A stretch of 64,000 bases of DNA from Melanocharis versteri (taxonomy: Eukaryota > Chordata > Aves > Passeriformes > Melanocharitidae), in NCBI GenBank assembly GCA_013397845.1, contig VZTG01006071.1:210979-274978 (forward strand). The letters are read 5' to 3'. The position numbers were made by a program, and so were the translations under genes. A model generated the notes under the pieces. It was not told the DNA's origin. It made no database searches and saw only the letters and a program-made list of their open reading frames with translations. Shown one piece after another: positions 34,239 through 46,150 of this stretch. The stretch's first letter is position 1. Every line of letters starts with the position of its first letter.

Positions 34239-37200
34239 CTCCCTGAGTTTGGCTGAGGGAGAAGAATTCCTTAAGATGCTTTCCTTCACCTACCCTGGCT
34301 TCCCTTCCTACTCTGGGAGGAGTCCACAGCTTCAGTAAGGATAGCAACAACTTACAACAGCAATAGAATCATTTCAGTTGTGACAATCTGGAGGTGTTTG
34401 GCACTGCTGTGACCAGACCTGAGCTCAAAGGAAATCTAGAGCTGTGTAAAGCCATTGGGACAAGCACCACACTGCCAGTCTCATCAGGCTCTGGAATAGA
34501 GGAGGGGGCGAGACCACGGCATTCAGTGGGTGCCCCACTGGAGCCCCCATACCCAATGCCTTTGCTATTTGTAGCAAAAAAGTGCTGTGAGGACCAAAAG
34601 ATGCCTTTTCATAGGCAGATGGCTCTTTGGGCTTCAACAGCTTATCTATGGGACAGGCTGCAGCCACACACCACGCATAGCACTATGGGGGTGTTTTTTG
34701 CCTGTGTGCCTTAATGAATTTAGCAGAACAGGATTGTTTGGTCAATGTGTCCACTGCTCTTGTTCTCATTATTTTCCCACTACCATAAAGTGCATTTTCC
34801 TGTTTCAGTCTAGGCAATGTTTCCTTAAGCACAGTATCTTTTGTGGCTGCATGCATGTTGTCCAAAATAGCACATCTTCTGTTTTTATTAGCATGGTTTA
34901 TGGGGTTATGAATTTGAATAAGGAAGAGATGCAAAGTATTTTTATTTCTTCCCTCTGGATTTGTTAGAGAAAAAAAAAACTTAACATCATGTTTGTACAA
35001 GATGATGAGACTGATACCATACAGTATTACTTGAAACTGGAATAAACCTGTTATTTGAAAAAAAATTAGACTGTACAAACTAGCTACATGATAATTATTA
35101 ATGCCAGAAGATTCAATACAGATTAAAATATTTGCTGTTTTTCTTTCATTGATGTAGTGCTGTAAATTTATGACCATTAAGAAACCATATGAAAGATCTG
35201 TCAGCTTTTGCTATTTCACATTTTAGTCTCTTATCAAAACTGATTTCAGGTTTTGTAGTACTAAAAGTAAAGAGAAAAATATAAGCTGCTTTTAATCAAA
35301 CTGGAACGTTCAGTGATCACCATCACAATCTTTAGTGTTGATCTGAGTATGAAGCAAAGAAGATTGTCTTTTGTTGACTTAATTTAGTGGCAACCAAGCC
35401 TCTAAGATGTAATGGTAGACAAGTTTGTGTCACACCAATGCAACTGCCACTGTACATGTGAGCAGCCATCTGCTTAGAATTAAGTCCTAAGTCAAAACAC
35501 CACTGAGATCTAATGCTGCCAGTTTAAGTTAGACACAATTTGCACTGAGTTTTATGTGAGTAAGGGCATCACAATCAGGTCTAACGCCAGACAACAGTGA
35601 ATTTAGTTTCAAGGGCTGAAAGCATTTCTGAAAGGAAAGAACTGTAGCCCTATGTGATTGGATCAGGAGTCTTAGCAACCTTGCTTTCCACTGGGGGGTG
35701 AATTACCATTTGTTGTTTTGTACATAGTTGTCTTACCCGCTAACTGTTCTTTACAAAGTGGTTCCAGCCTTTTCATCAGCCATGGTCCAGGTGTCTGAAC
35801 AACCTTAGACTGTATGTTCCAATCCAAGCACTATGCCTATCGAGATCACAGAATCAATATTCAGTGTCTGATTGTTGTGAATAAAACTGAAGCATCTAAT
35901 TTAGCACTAATCTTTCCTAGCTGTAGCAATGGAGGTGCTTTCATTATCTGCATAATATCCCTTTCAGGTTATGTCTATGTCTGGCTTTCACACAATCCCT
36001 GTGTGTCTGTGGAGAAATGGTAGCGTTTCATTTGGAGGGATATTTTATGCAAGCTATTACCATATCAGGGGAGTGGGATCATCTTAACTAACTGTGACTA
36101 TCTACCTCAACATAGCCCTCTGAGCTTCATCTTGAGTCAGCTGGATGAGATTAACATCCTCAGATGAGTTCAACCCTTCTGCTGGAGAAGTCTGTTTCAG
36201 GTTACACTGAATCACCCGTTTGAGTGCCCATCAATTTTAGAGTTAGGAACGTAACTCTGATGGTTAAAGTCGTAATAGATTATCATTGGAATGGATGTAC
36301 CAGGAGTTGGGGATGAGTGAAGGTGATCCCCAAGTCATTTTCTATGGCTGATGCTACGGAGGCACAGTAGGATAAAAAGCATAAATTTAAGAGAAGAACT
36401 ACACAACTGCTCCCAAGTTCTTCTGCTGTGTGTCAGTAAACCTCTTGTACACAGAGCTTGTGTGGAGTGTGTTATTGGGAAAAATGAGTTTAGCTGTGAT
36501 TATTTTAGTTCTGTTTCTCTTTGTATGCATTTTCTTTTCCCTTTTTTAATCTTACCTTTCCTAAACAAACTCAAATGTTTTGCAAATTGATCATTCACCA
36601 CTATTCATCTGTTCACAGGCAGGAAGATAAATACGCAACTCAAAGAGATATGGCCTAAGGATAGTAAGAGTGAATCAAAAATGTTGTATCATATTCAATC
36701 TAGCTTCAGTCAGGGCCCAAATATTAAACTGGTCTTTGGCATGTTTTAGAAAGCATGTGAAAATTTTGAAAAGCTTAGTAGGAAGAGATTTTGTGGATTT
36801 TAAGTCACTATTAAGGAACTTTTAGAAAGTCAAAGTCTTTTATTCTAACCACTCTAACCAAGCTAAGGAAGGCTGACACAATAAATGCAGCTTTGAAAAC
36901 TGAAGGGTGTGTTTTTGGAACATTAACCTTTAAAATCAGAAGCATTCTGTTTCTCCCTCTTACTTTTCAAGGAGGTGGTCATGAGAACAGAGTTCTCCTG
37001 TTTATATTCTCGTTTTAAATGTGTTTACCTTAAGATTTATGGATTTTTAAAGTACTCATATACTCATTTCCATACTATTATCTCTCCTTCAGTCAGTGAT
37101 TTTTTTTTCCCTGTCACACACACTAGAAGGGATTTAAATGAAGTCCCAGGAATACTGAATCAAAGAGGAGTGGGATTTGAAATGCCAACGCTCAGCACTG

Positions 37201-38781
37201 ATGGAATATCTAGAAACCAATTAAGACATATTTAGGTTGAAGAGTGGCAAAAAATTGTGCTTGTGAATAAAAAAATCTGAATAAAAAAAATAAAAAAGGT
37301 ACTGTGTTGTGAACATTAGGGTTCTTGAAACAACTTTAAAGGGCAGGAGGGGAAGATACTGTGTTTCACCGGAATGAAAGCACTCCCTGCTTTCAAGTAT
37401 AGTAAGAAAACCCCGATTGAAAGACTACTGTCAGAACTGTACTTTAGGTCATGATAGTATTAGACTGTGGCAAACTGAATTTACGTTGGTCATCACTTAC
37501 CCTGTTAACTGGTGGAGAGAAGAATTACAGGAGCTCTCTTTTTAAATCATTCTATTTTCCTTACTATCTGCATGTGTGACTCTTCCCGGGCCCCACGATG
37601 ACAACATATCTCAGGTGTACCTGTATCTGTATTGTTGTGGCAGTACGATTAAGCAAGGCAGCATTTTGCTGCTGAAGCTCAGCACAATGCTGAAATGTAT
37701 GCCAGCAGCTGCTTTCACTCCTTTGGTTCTAGACATCACAGTATAGACCATACAAAAAGTAAGCCTTACTCCTAAAAAAAAGCAAAGAAATATACATAGC
37801 AGAACTGCAATCTTAACTTCCTTGCTCTAGTCTCTGTAATAGTAATTTATTTAATGATACATTAATGTAAGTTTTTGTGTTCCCCTTGCTTTCTCACACC
37901 AGGAAGGTCTCTCCCCAAAGGACGTACTCCTGGCCAGGATGTGTAACACACCAGTTACACTTCCTGGTGGGACACGCCCCTTCCTGCACTCCTATTTCTG
38001 GGAGGAGGGAGACCTGACCACCTCCCCACCCCCTGTGAAGACTATACACAAGTCCAAGTTTGGGACCTATGTTGTCACTTTGGGTACCTGTTAGTATGGC
38101 ACCCAGAGTGGCAAGGCAACTTGACTGTATTTGGGTGGGAGTGAGGACAGGGACCTTCATCCAAATGCCCATGGCCGTAAGATGATCAAGACAGGGATGG
38201 ACCGTACAGAGACTCTGTCCATCCCTGCACCCTCTACCCTCCTTCCCTCAGCTAAAGAGGGGTATTGGGAAACTTCAGAAGCAGAAACTCATGAGATTTC
38301 TCCTGGCATTTTGCCTCTGAGAATGTTTCTACTAATCCACAAAATGATTGAGCTTTAATGAATTTCTCATAATTTGTACAAGCACTAACAGTATATATCT
38401 TTCACTCCCCTGCCAATAGTTCCTGCATGTTTTTTTCAGTTTTCACAAACTGTCTTGTCCAGTGCCAGGGTTAAACCTCACAGAGATGGAGATGGACAGT
38501 AATACTAAAATGCCTAAGTAATCAAATGTATTACAGCCTGCAGTTCTGCTTTAACATTTGGATGAGACTGTGTTACTTCAAATTTAATAACATAAAGGTG
38601 CTCTGTTAAAGAAGCTGAAAGAGTAAGGCAGAGAGTTCACTGAATTCATGAAGATTAATAGATGAAGTGCTTGCAGTGTCATCTTCACTGCAATGTAAAT
38701 AATAAGATTATCTAAGTTATGCAGACATTTTACCTTTAACTCAGGCTGTATTTACAGAAACTTACCACCCGTATCTCATTA

Positions 38782-38802
38782 GTTCAATGGTATGGTTTAT
38801 TT
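38782..38802 (+). repeat. 21-bp direct repeat, copy 1
   Basis: This 21-bp sequence, containing TCAATGGTATGGTTTATT, is identical to 40694-40714. The flanks are dissimilar on both sides. It is the first of a pair within intron 4. Confidence 0.8.
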
Positions 38803-40693
38803 GCCCAGATCTAGTTTAGAACTAATGAATAATGGGGAATTAGAGTTACAGCAGTGATAGCAGGTATTTAAAAAAACATTCAAAGCAAGAGTGAAGAATG
38901 TCACCCTCTCAGGAAAAAAACTGATACTTACTGAAGCCCATGCAAATATTTAAATGATCTAATAAAGACCAGTGAAGAAAAACATAAGAAAAATAGTCAC
39001 ATGGAATGAGCACAGGAAAGTAGATTGTTAAACACAGGGAGAGTAGAAAGATATGCTAGTACAAAGCTACATATAAAATTATTGCTCATCCTGCTCACCC
39101 AGTTTACATATTCGGATGGATGCAAAGTCTTTGCTATATGTTCCTACTGTACAAAGAGGTAACATGTTCAAACAGAGGACACTAAGGTTAGTCCCAGAGG
39201 GTGGGGTAGCCAGAGCTAGAACTGTAAGATATTTTATTTGGGGACTAAACTTGTATATGCAAACAAGGTTGGGGATTTGTGTATCCAGGCAAGTTTGTTT
39301 TAAGTTGGCAAGCTGAAGGAAAACATTTTGGTTTTTTTCTATGTATTGAACTGAGGCAGGGTATGTACCACTCAGGTTTTTTAACATATGTTGATATTGG
39401 AAAGAAAACATTTCAAAGACTTGCACTATATGCTTGAAAAAATGAAGAGTGGAAAACAGTTGAGCTGTTTGATTTTTATCCAAATTCTCTAACTTTTCCA
39501 GTCAAAATTTTTTACAAAATTTAAGAATTTTTCAGAAGGTTTGCTAGACACTTAGAGACCCTGGTTTAAGACACTATTATTATGTAGAAAGAAACTGAAA
39601 CCAAATTCCCAAACCTGCCACCAACTTAAAACTCAGGCCTCATTTAATTGGATGCTTAATAACTGGCACTCACAGGTTGGTTTCCTAGATTGCACAATCA
39701 TCCGGCTGTGACAGCCTTTCTTTTCGGTTCTGCCCTGGTACAATGCAATTGAACCCCTCTGTGACCCCTGCGAATGCTAACAATAGAGATGATCAGTCAT
39801 TGCACAAACAGCTCTCCAAAGGGTGATCACTTTGTTTCAGGCCTTTCTAGAAAACAATTCATAGTTTTGCAAGTATTTTAGACTTAACATTTCTTAGGGT
39901 GTAGATTAAAAACTGTGTTAAGGGTAGCAATGTGAAACAAATATTATACCTAGTGATAGCAGCCCTGAACACTGAAAAGTAACGGTTGAACATTGGAAGT
40001 TTTGCTGCTGAGGCTTCTTCCTCCTCCCCACTCCAACTCCTCCCTCAAAAATACACCAGTGGAATGATGCCTTGTGCAAATGAAGCACCATCTTGTTTCA
40101 TGCCACAAAGTCTTTATCAGGATGAAGGTGAGGCTCTGAAGCTGATGTCAGGTATGACCTGTACAGGTCATTAAGCTGCCTGCAAGGGAGGGAAGTACGT
40201 TTATAAGGTCCGTTTTGGAACCTGGGTCAGGGGTCCTCAGGTCCTCTGGTTCTTGCTCTAAAGCCGGAAGCTGCGAGGCTTGTTTGGGTTTTCAGTGAGC
40301 TGCTTTATGGGCTCTTGCTTGTGGCATGGGAACCAAGTAATTTGTCAGCCACTGACAGGGTTGTTGGCTCCGTTCTCTTCCTGCAGCGATTTGGATGGCT
40401 TTTTACCTCTTTAGCTGCTTTACAGGAAAGAATCCTATTGAGAACAGTTGAAGTGATACAATTACAGCATGAGCATTTAAAACCATGGGTATGCCTCAGT
40501 TTCCTGGGGAGCTGGGAAGAAGTAACTGAACACATAAAAAATTTTTAGTGTGACTGCAAGCCAATCAGGGTACTAGACACCCTTTACATTTCAGTGGAGG
40601 TTTGGGCTTAGAACAGTCCCTTTTAGGCAACTGAAAGCAAGTATTTTTTTCTAAGGCTAAGAGTGCTCTGCTGCCAGAATGCATGTTATTTTG

Positions 40694-40714
40694 GTTCAAT
40701 GGTATGGTTTATTT
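40694..40714 (+). repeat. 21-bp direct repeat, copy 2
   Basis: Identical over 21 bp to 38782-38802, 1.9 kb upstream, in the same orientation. No longer duplication surrounds it by eye. Confidence 0.8.
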
Positions 40715-42721
40715 AATCTCATGAACATGTGAAAGGTACAGAGGGAAGACCCAGCAACTGCTGGCATTCCAGTCCTTCCATGTCCCTACAACTTCCATTG
40801 TTGCGATGCTGCTAAATCCGCTTTGACCACTCAGAACTTAAGTAAACAGAGATTGTACTTGGTGGGGAGTTATGTAGTATTTAAAAAAAAGTCTGAGTTT
40901 GTTGAATCGGGTTGGATCAGTACTGGAGTAGCTTGGTGTCAAAGGTTAGATTTTGTTATACCTAAGATTGGGTTGGGAACTGACATACTGTAGCTTCTGA
41001 GTTTTTCTTATCTGCTTTTTTTAAGGGCTCACATCATGCTCAGGGAATGAAAAGTACAGTGTATTTCAGTCTCTTTCCAGAAAAGTGCATCCTCTGCTAC
41101 CTGCTTGCTGTGAAAAGATACAGCTCAGGTCATTTAAGTACTAAATTCACATACTTTGCCTTTTGTAATGCTGAGACAGAGGAGATCTTTGGAACTGAAG
41201 GATTACAGGCTTATTTGAATTATAAAGGCACTGACCTCAAGCAGCCTTTTAGTCAAATCTGTTGTTTGTGTGGTCAGCTTATAATCATGTTCCTGTGATA
41301 CTAGTGCACAGATGTAGTCTCAAAGCTGAGTACAGAGGTTTAGTTTATTCTAACAGTAGAGTTTTTATCAGTCTGGGATACCACAGTAAGTCTTCCTTGC
41401 ACTCCTTGCCCTGTATTCTCACCTTCCACCTTGTGTTGCCTCCAGTGCTTGTTTAACCTCTTAGTTAACTGACTGAGCTTGTTAGCCCAGAAAAAAAGTT
41501 GAATCATTTTGTTCTGGTTTAGTGAATTAAACTTTCTCCCGGCAAATGGATAAGTATCTGAGCTGGTGAACAGTGAGGAAGCAGCAGCACTAAGACAACC
41601 GAGGGCAGGGAAAAGAGAAGCGCAAGAAGCTGATGGATTGTTTCAGTCATCCTATGACACCTTTCCCTAAGCCTGCCCTGTAAAGGTTCTCCACTTAGGA
41701 TACAGAATATTTGAAGTTGTTTAGAACAGAAGCCTCCCATGCATCTCTACGAGACCTCCTGAGTAGCAGGTTACTGACTGCTCTGCATTCATTGAGTGCG
41801 TCTTTGGTGAAAGACATCCCTATGAAAAAGTTTGCTTCCAGCAAGTAAGCATGTCGTGTTCCTTTTGTTCAAAAATCAGGGTTTTTTAATGGAAGATTTC
41901 CTACTGAGCCCTTGTCAAGATTTTGTATTTTGCCTTCTCTGGTGAGAGTGTTTGTACAACTTTCCTTTAAGAAGGAACCACAAACTCATCTCTCAAACCT
42001 AAACAATGTCTCTGTACAGCTCCTTCCAAGGGCAAATCAAGGCTACAGTTCCTTGACTTCACATTTCCAAGCACACACTGAGAGGAAGCTCAAACACTCA
42101 GTTTGCTGCCTTTTTAAGTGAAAAAAGAAAGAAAGGAGTAAGGAAAAGACAATGAATAGAAGAAACAAAGTGGAAGGGCTGACAATGAGAAGTGGTACAC
42201 ATTGGGTGTGAAAAGCATTAAATCAAATTAAAATCTCATTAAAATCTCTACCTCCAGCTACTTTTTCAACTTAGCTATTTTCACTTACTGTCTTATGTGG
42301 ATGATGTTTCTGCTGCCTAACTGCTGTTTTTTTAAGAATTCTTCAGTCAAGCCTGCCCTACGTGTATCTCCTCTCTTGCTTCACACCAGAGTTCTCTTGG
42401 CAGAAGTTTTGGTAGTAGGGAACCAAATAAACAACTGTGTGTATGAGGTGTTAATCGACTTTGCTTCAGTACGTTTAGAATGCCTTGCAACTGATTTGGC
42501 ACTATTTATGCAAGGTTTCAGCAGTTTACTTTTGGAGTAAGTATTAAAGTGAAATGAGCTACAGCGATGGTTTTGAATGTAGAGCATTATTTTACACCTC
42601 GTTAGGTCTATTTTTCCTACTAATACAGCCGTGGCAATTGGACAAGCGAAAGACTGATGGGATGAACAAAGGCAGTGTTCCTTTCCCGAGCGTGCCAAAT
42701 CCATTCTGTAAATGTGACATT

Positions 42722-42737
42722 AAAAAAAAAAAAAAAA
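42722..42737. repeat. Poly(A) run
   Basis: An uninterrupted run of about 16 A residues followed by GACCCC. There are no target-site duplications or recognisable retrotransposed gene body upstream, so I treat it as simple sequence. Confidence 0.8.
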
Positions 42738-45659
42738 GACCCCAAACCACATGGCAAAAGTCAGGCCTGAAAAACCAGGAAAACCTGCACTACAGCAGTT
42801 TGCACAAACTCCTGCATCTCTTTACCTAATGCTTTCAGACACTAGAAGGATCCTTTTCCCATGTGCAGCTAATCTGCTGTTTTACTTAGAAGGTTTTCTC
42901 AATACACAAAATAGTATAAATGTGCTTGGATGCTTTTCTGCTTTTGAAAATTTGAAGTTTTTATAAATGTTGAAAATAACTTGATCTTGATACTTAGCAA
43001 AGCCTTCATTAGCCTCTCTTAAGTAACAACTCTTAGGCCTGTTTTGGGCTCTTGCTTATGCTGCAACAGTTATGGTGGGGGAACTGTCCCAAGCATGTGT
43101 CTGAGGCACCCTGTCAGAATAAGTTGTGCAGGGGCGGAAACTTATTTTTACTCACAGCTTCACACAAGCCGCCGACCCCATCTCCAGAAGATTTAAGGGT
43201 ATTTTTTTAGGAGTATCACATAGCAAATAGTTCGAGTGGTACCTCCCATCACCACCTGCATCATGTCTCTGGCATCAGCTAAGTGTGAGTAAACCAGCAC
43301 AAGAAACATGCCATGATACGTGAACTGTTCCACACAAAAACGTGCACAACTTTCACAGATGCATCAATACTGTTGCAGATTTAGTGATACCCTATTTTGA
43401 CGTAATAATGACAATGTTATGGCTTTTGAATGCCCCTTAGGTTTTTTCCCCTGTAGAATAAGCTTTGCAGTGCTACCACCCCTTCACACCCTGTTTTCTT
43501 TGCCTGCAAGACTAAGATATAGCTGCTGATACAGGATTCTAAAAGGCTTGGGGGTAACGGAGTGAATTAAACATTCCTCTTCCAGCTGCTGCTGTTCACA
43601 ACACTTTTGACAGTTAAAATACATCACACATTCTCTTGTCTGTTTAATATAAACAATTAGTATTTTAAGTGGAGTCCAGAATCAACCCCAAATAGGAGGA
43701 TCCAGACAGGCAGTTCAGATAGAAAACTAAGAAGTGTTATAAATTTATATAAAAGCAGTTTGCAGTCAGTTCAACCTATGCCTAACACATTGTCTACTGC
43801 AGTGGATCAGACTGCGGAAGCGGAGAGACCAATGCCTTGTCTTTTGAGGAAGAAGTTTTCACTTTTCATCTCAAAATTATTTCAGCACAACTTTTTATCT
43901 GCAATTTTTAGTATGAAATATAAAATTAAGGGGGAAAATCAAAATGAAAATACAGTATTTTTGTTTTCATGTAATGAACTCTTTGTATAACGAAACATTT
44001 TAGTCAACCCAAGAGCCATTACTGAGGAAAGCTTGTTTAGAGAGAATTTTCCTTTTTGTCTCTTCTGGAATGAAGATGTTTGAAATCACAGACCTCACTG
44101 AATCAAGAAAAAAAACCAGCTTCTCTGTAGGTTTCCTTCCATGAAGCTGAGGCAAACCTGAGATAACAAAAGGGCTTTAATGCAAACTCAACTTTAGTAT
44201 AGAAGCAACATGATGAGAACAGTGTCAATCTTTGTAATTTTAGGAATTCTAACATGATTGCTGCAAAGTGCAGTTTGCTAACATTTATTTTATTTCCTAA
44301 ATGAGAGAATTTTTAATGAAAATGTTATAAACTGAAAAAGCTCCTCACTCCTGACAAAAGACATTTGAGATGCAATACCATTCAATTCTAAACCCCTTCT
44401 TTTTCAAGTCTAGACAATGTATAGCTCCATAGCACAGAGGAGGTAACATTTTGAACAATATTGTTCCACATAGATGGTCTTAATATTCAATTTACCTAAA
44501 GTTTAGGCCTTTGTGGGCATGAGGACATCTCTGGAAACCTCTCTGTCAACGAATTTTTCTATGTCAAAATTTAAGCATGTGCCTCAGTATGAACCTGGAC
44601 CAGGTGTTGCCATCATTTAGGAATGAACCCTCAAGTTACTAGCATGGGTAAAATATCTGATAGGAAGCATTTAACTTCACTTTTGCTTGCCAGGGAAAAA
44701 GCACAATGTTAGATTATAAACTTTATATCGATGATTTTCCCTTCATTTCTCTGCAATGGTCAGTGGCCAACTGCACTTGGCCCTGAAGGGTCTACAATAG
44801 TGCAAATAATGAATCACAAATAAACAACTTGCCACCTTTTCAAAAGGAAGCCAGGTAATTAATTTCTTTTAAATTGAGACTTCCTCTAAATTAAAAAGTC
44901 CCCTCAGCTTCTGCAGCCATCAACTCGGTTTGTACCTTTAAAAAAAATACAGAAGCAGGGCACAGAGAGCAAAAATGAAAACAGCTTCAGGTTGTTCAAT
45001 TTCCTGTTTGTCTAAATTTGTCCTTCCTGACATGCAGATTCATCACACTCCCTTCCTGGTGACTACTTCATTAGATTAGTTTAGTTAGGTATTCAGAGGG
45101 ATTTTTATCTTCTGACTCATAAAATTCTTGAATTGCCCCAAGAATTTCCTGTGTCTGACTAGAATTTTATGTCCTTGTAGTTTTAGCCGGAATCCTTGAA
45201 GAAGCTGCTGTCTAAATTGCTCTGCCTTTGAGGTCTTCAAACAGCAGATCAGGAGCCAGCTCCAAGCCCGATTCCTGCTTTTCAGGAAAACTGATCCGTG
45301 CCAGCACTTCACCTCTTAAAATTGTAGTCAGAAATTCTTCTCAGTATTTTTAAACTCTTTCTTTCCTGACAGTATTTCCCCTTGCTGCCCATGCCCTCCC
45401 TAGGTGTCCACTTCAGAATATTTGTCCAATCCCAAAAATGCACCCCGGTGGCTCAAAGCGCAGCCTGCACGCTGTCCCATCAGGTTTTCATCACTCTCTT
45501 GCTATAAAGCAGAGAAGCTGAGGTTACGGGTATATCGGGCCATTTAGCAGTTGATGAGAAACGCTTCTGTATATCCCTTCCCTGCCTTTTTTTTCAGTCC
45601 TTTCTGAGGAGGGTGAGAGCCAGGTTAGGCTGGAGCCCTGGTGTGTGCTTCTTTCGAAG

Positions 45660-46150
45660 GGTTCAGCGAACTGAAGGTGACGCTTTTTTTGACACGTGAG
45701 CTGCAGAAATGCACCGAGTGATTGCAGTGCCAACCCGGCTGCTTGCACAGGGCCTTCGCCTGCCTTCGCTGCCCCCTCGGCGCGGAACGACGGCCCTTCT
45801 CTGCCCCCCCGGCTCACTGCGGGCCGGCCGCACCTACGAATGGCTTTGACGAGGAGCACACAGACGGCGGAATGGCACCCTGCCTCTCTTCCGAAGTCTG
45901 AGGGGGAAAAGTGGGAAAAAACCTGGTCACCCCTTGCGGTGTAGATGTCTTGTCCCTTCTCCCGGGTCACGGTGTTGGACTGCGCAGGAGCAGCCTGAAA
46001 CACGGCTGTGTGACCACCGACCCGTGTCTGTCTGTCNNNNNNNGGGAGGGGCCATGTCCTGGGCGATGGCCCGTGGCAGCGCTGGGGCTGGGGCGCCCGC
46101 TGGGGCAATGGCCCAGCGGAGGAAGCCCAGGGAAACACAAACGCTAAGCA
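45660..46150. promoter_or_regulatory. Intronic CpG island in intron 4
   Basis: GC-rich sequence with roughly 20 CpG dinucleotides in the 240 bp from 45660 to 45900 alone, continuing to about 46150, while the intron on both sides is AT-rich and CpG-poor. It contains CACGTG at about 45693 and GGGCCGGCCGC near 45822. The density fits an unmethylated island, such as an alternative promoter or the start of a non-coding transcript. An open frame of 218 codons on the minus strand spans it (45524-46180) but includes unresolved bases and shows no known domain. Open frames arise easily in GC-rich DNA, so I do not call it a gene. Confidence 0.55.
46037..46043. other. Unresolved bases (7 N)
   Basis: Seven N characters inside the GC-rich island, just before GGGAGGGGCC. 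The real length of the missing stretch is unknown, so frames across it are unreliable. Confidence 0.99.
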
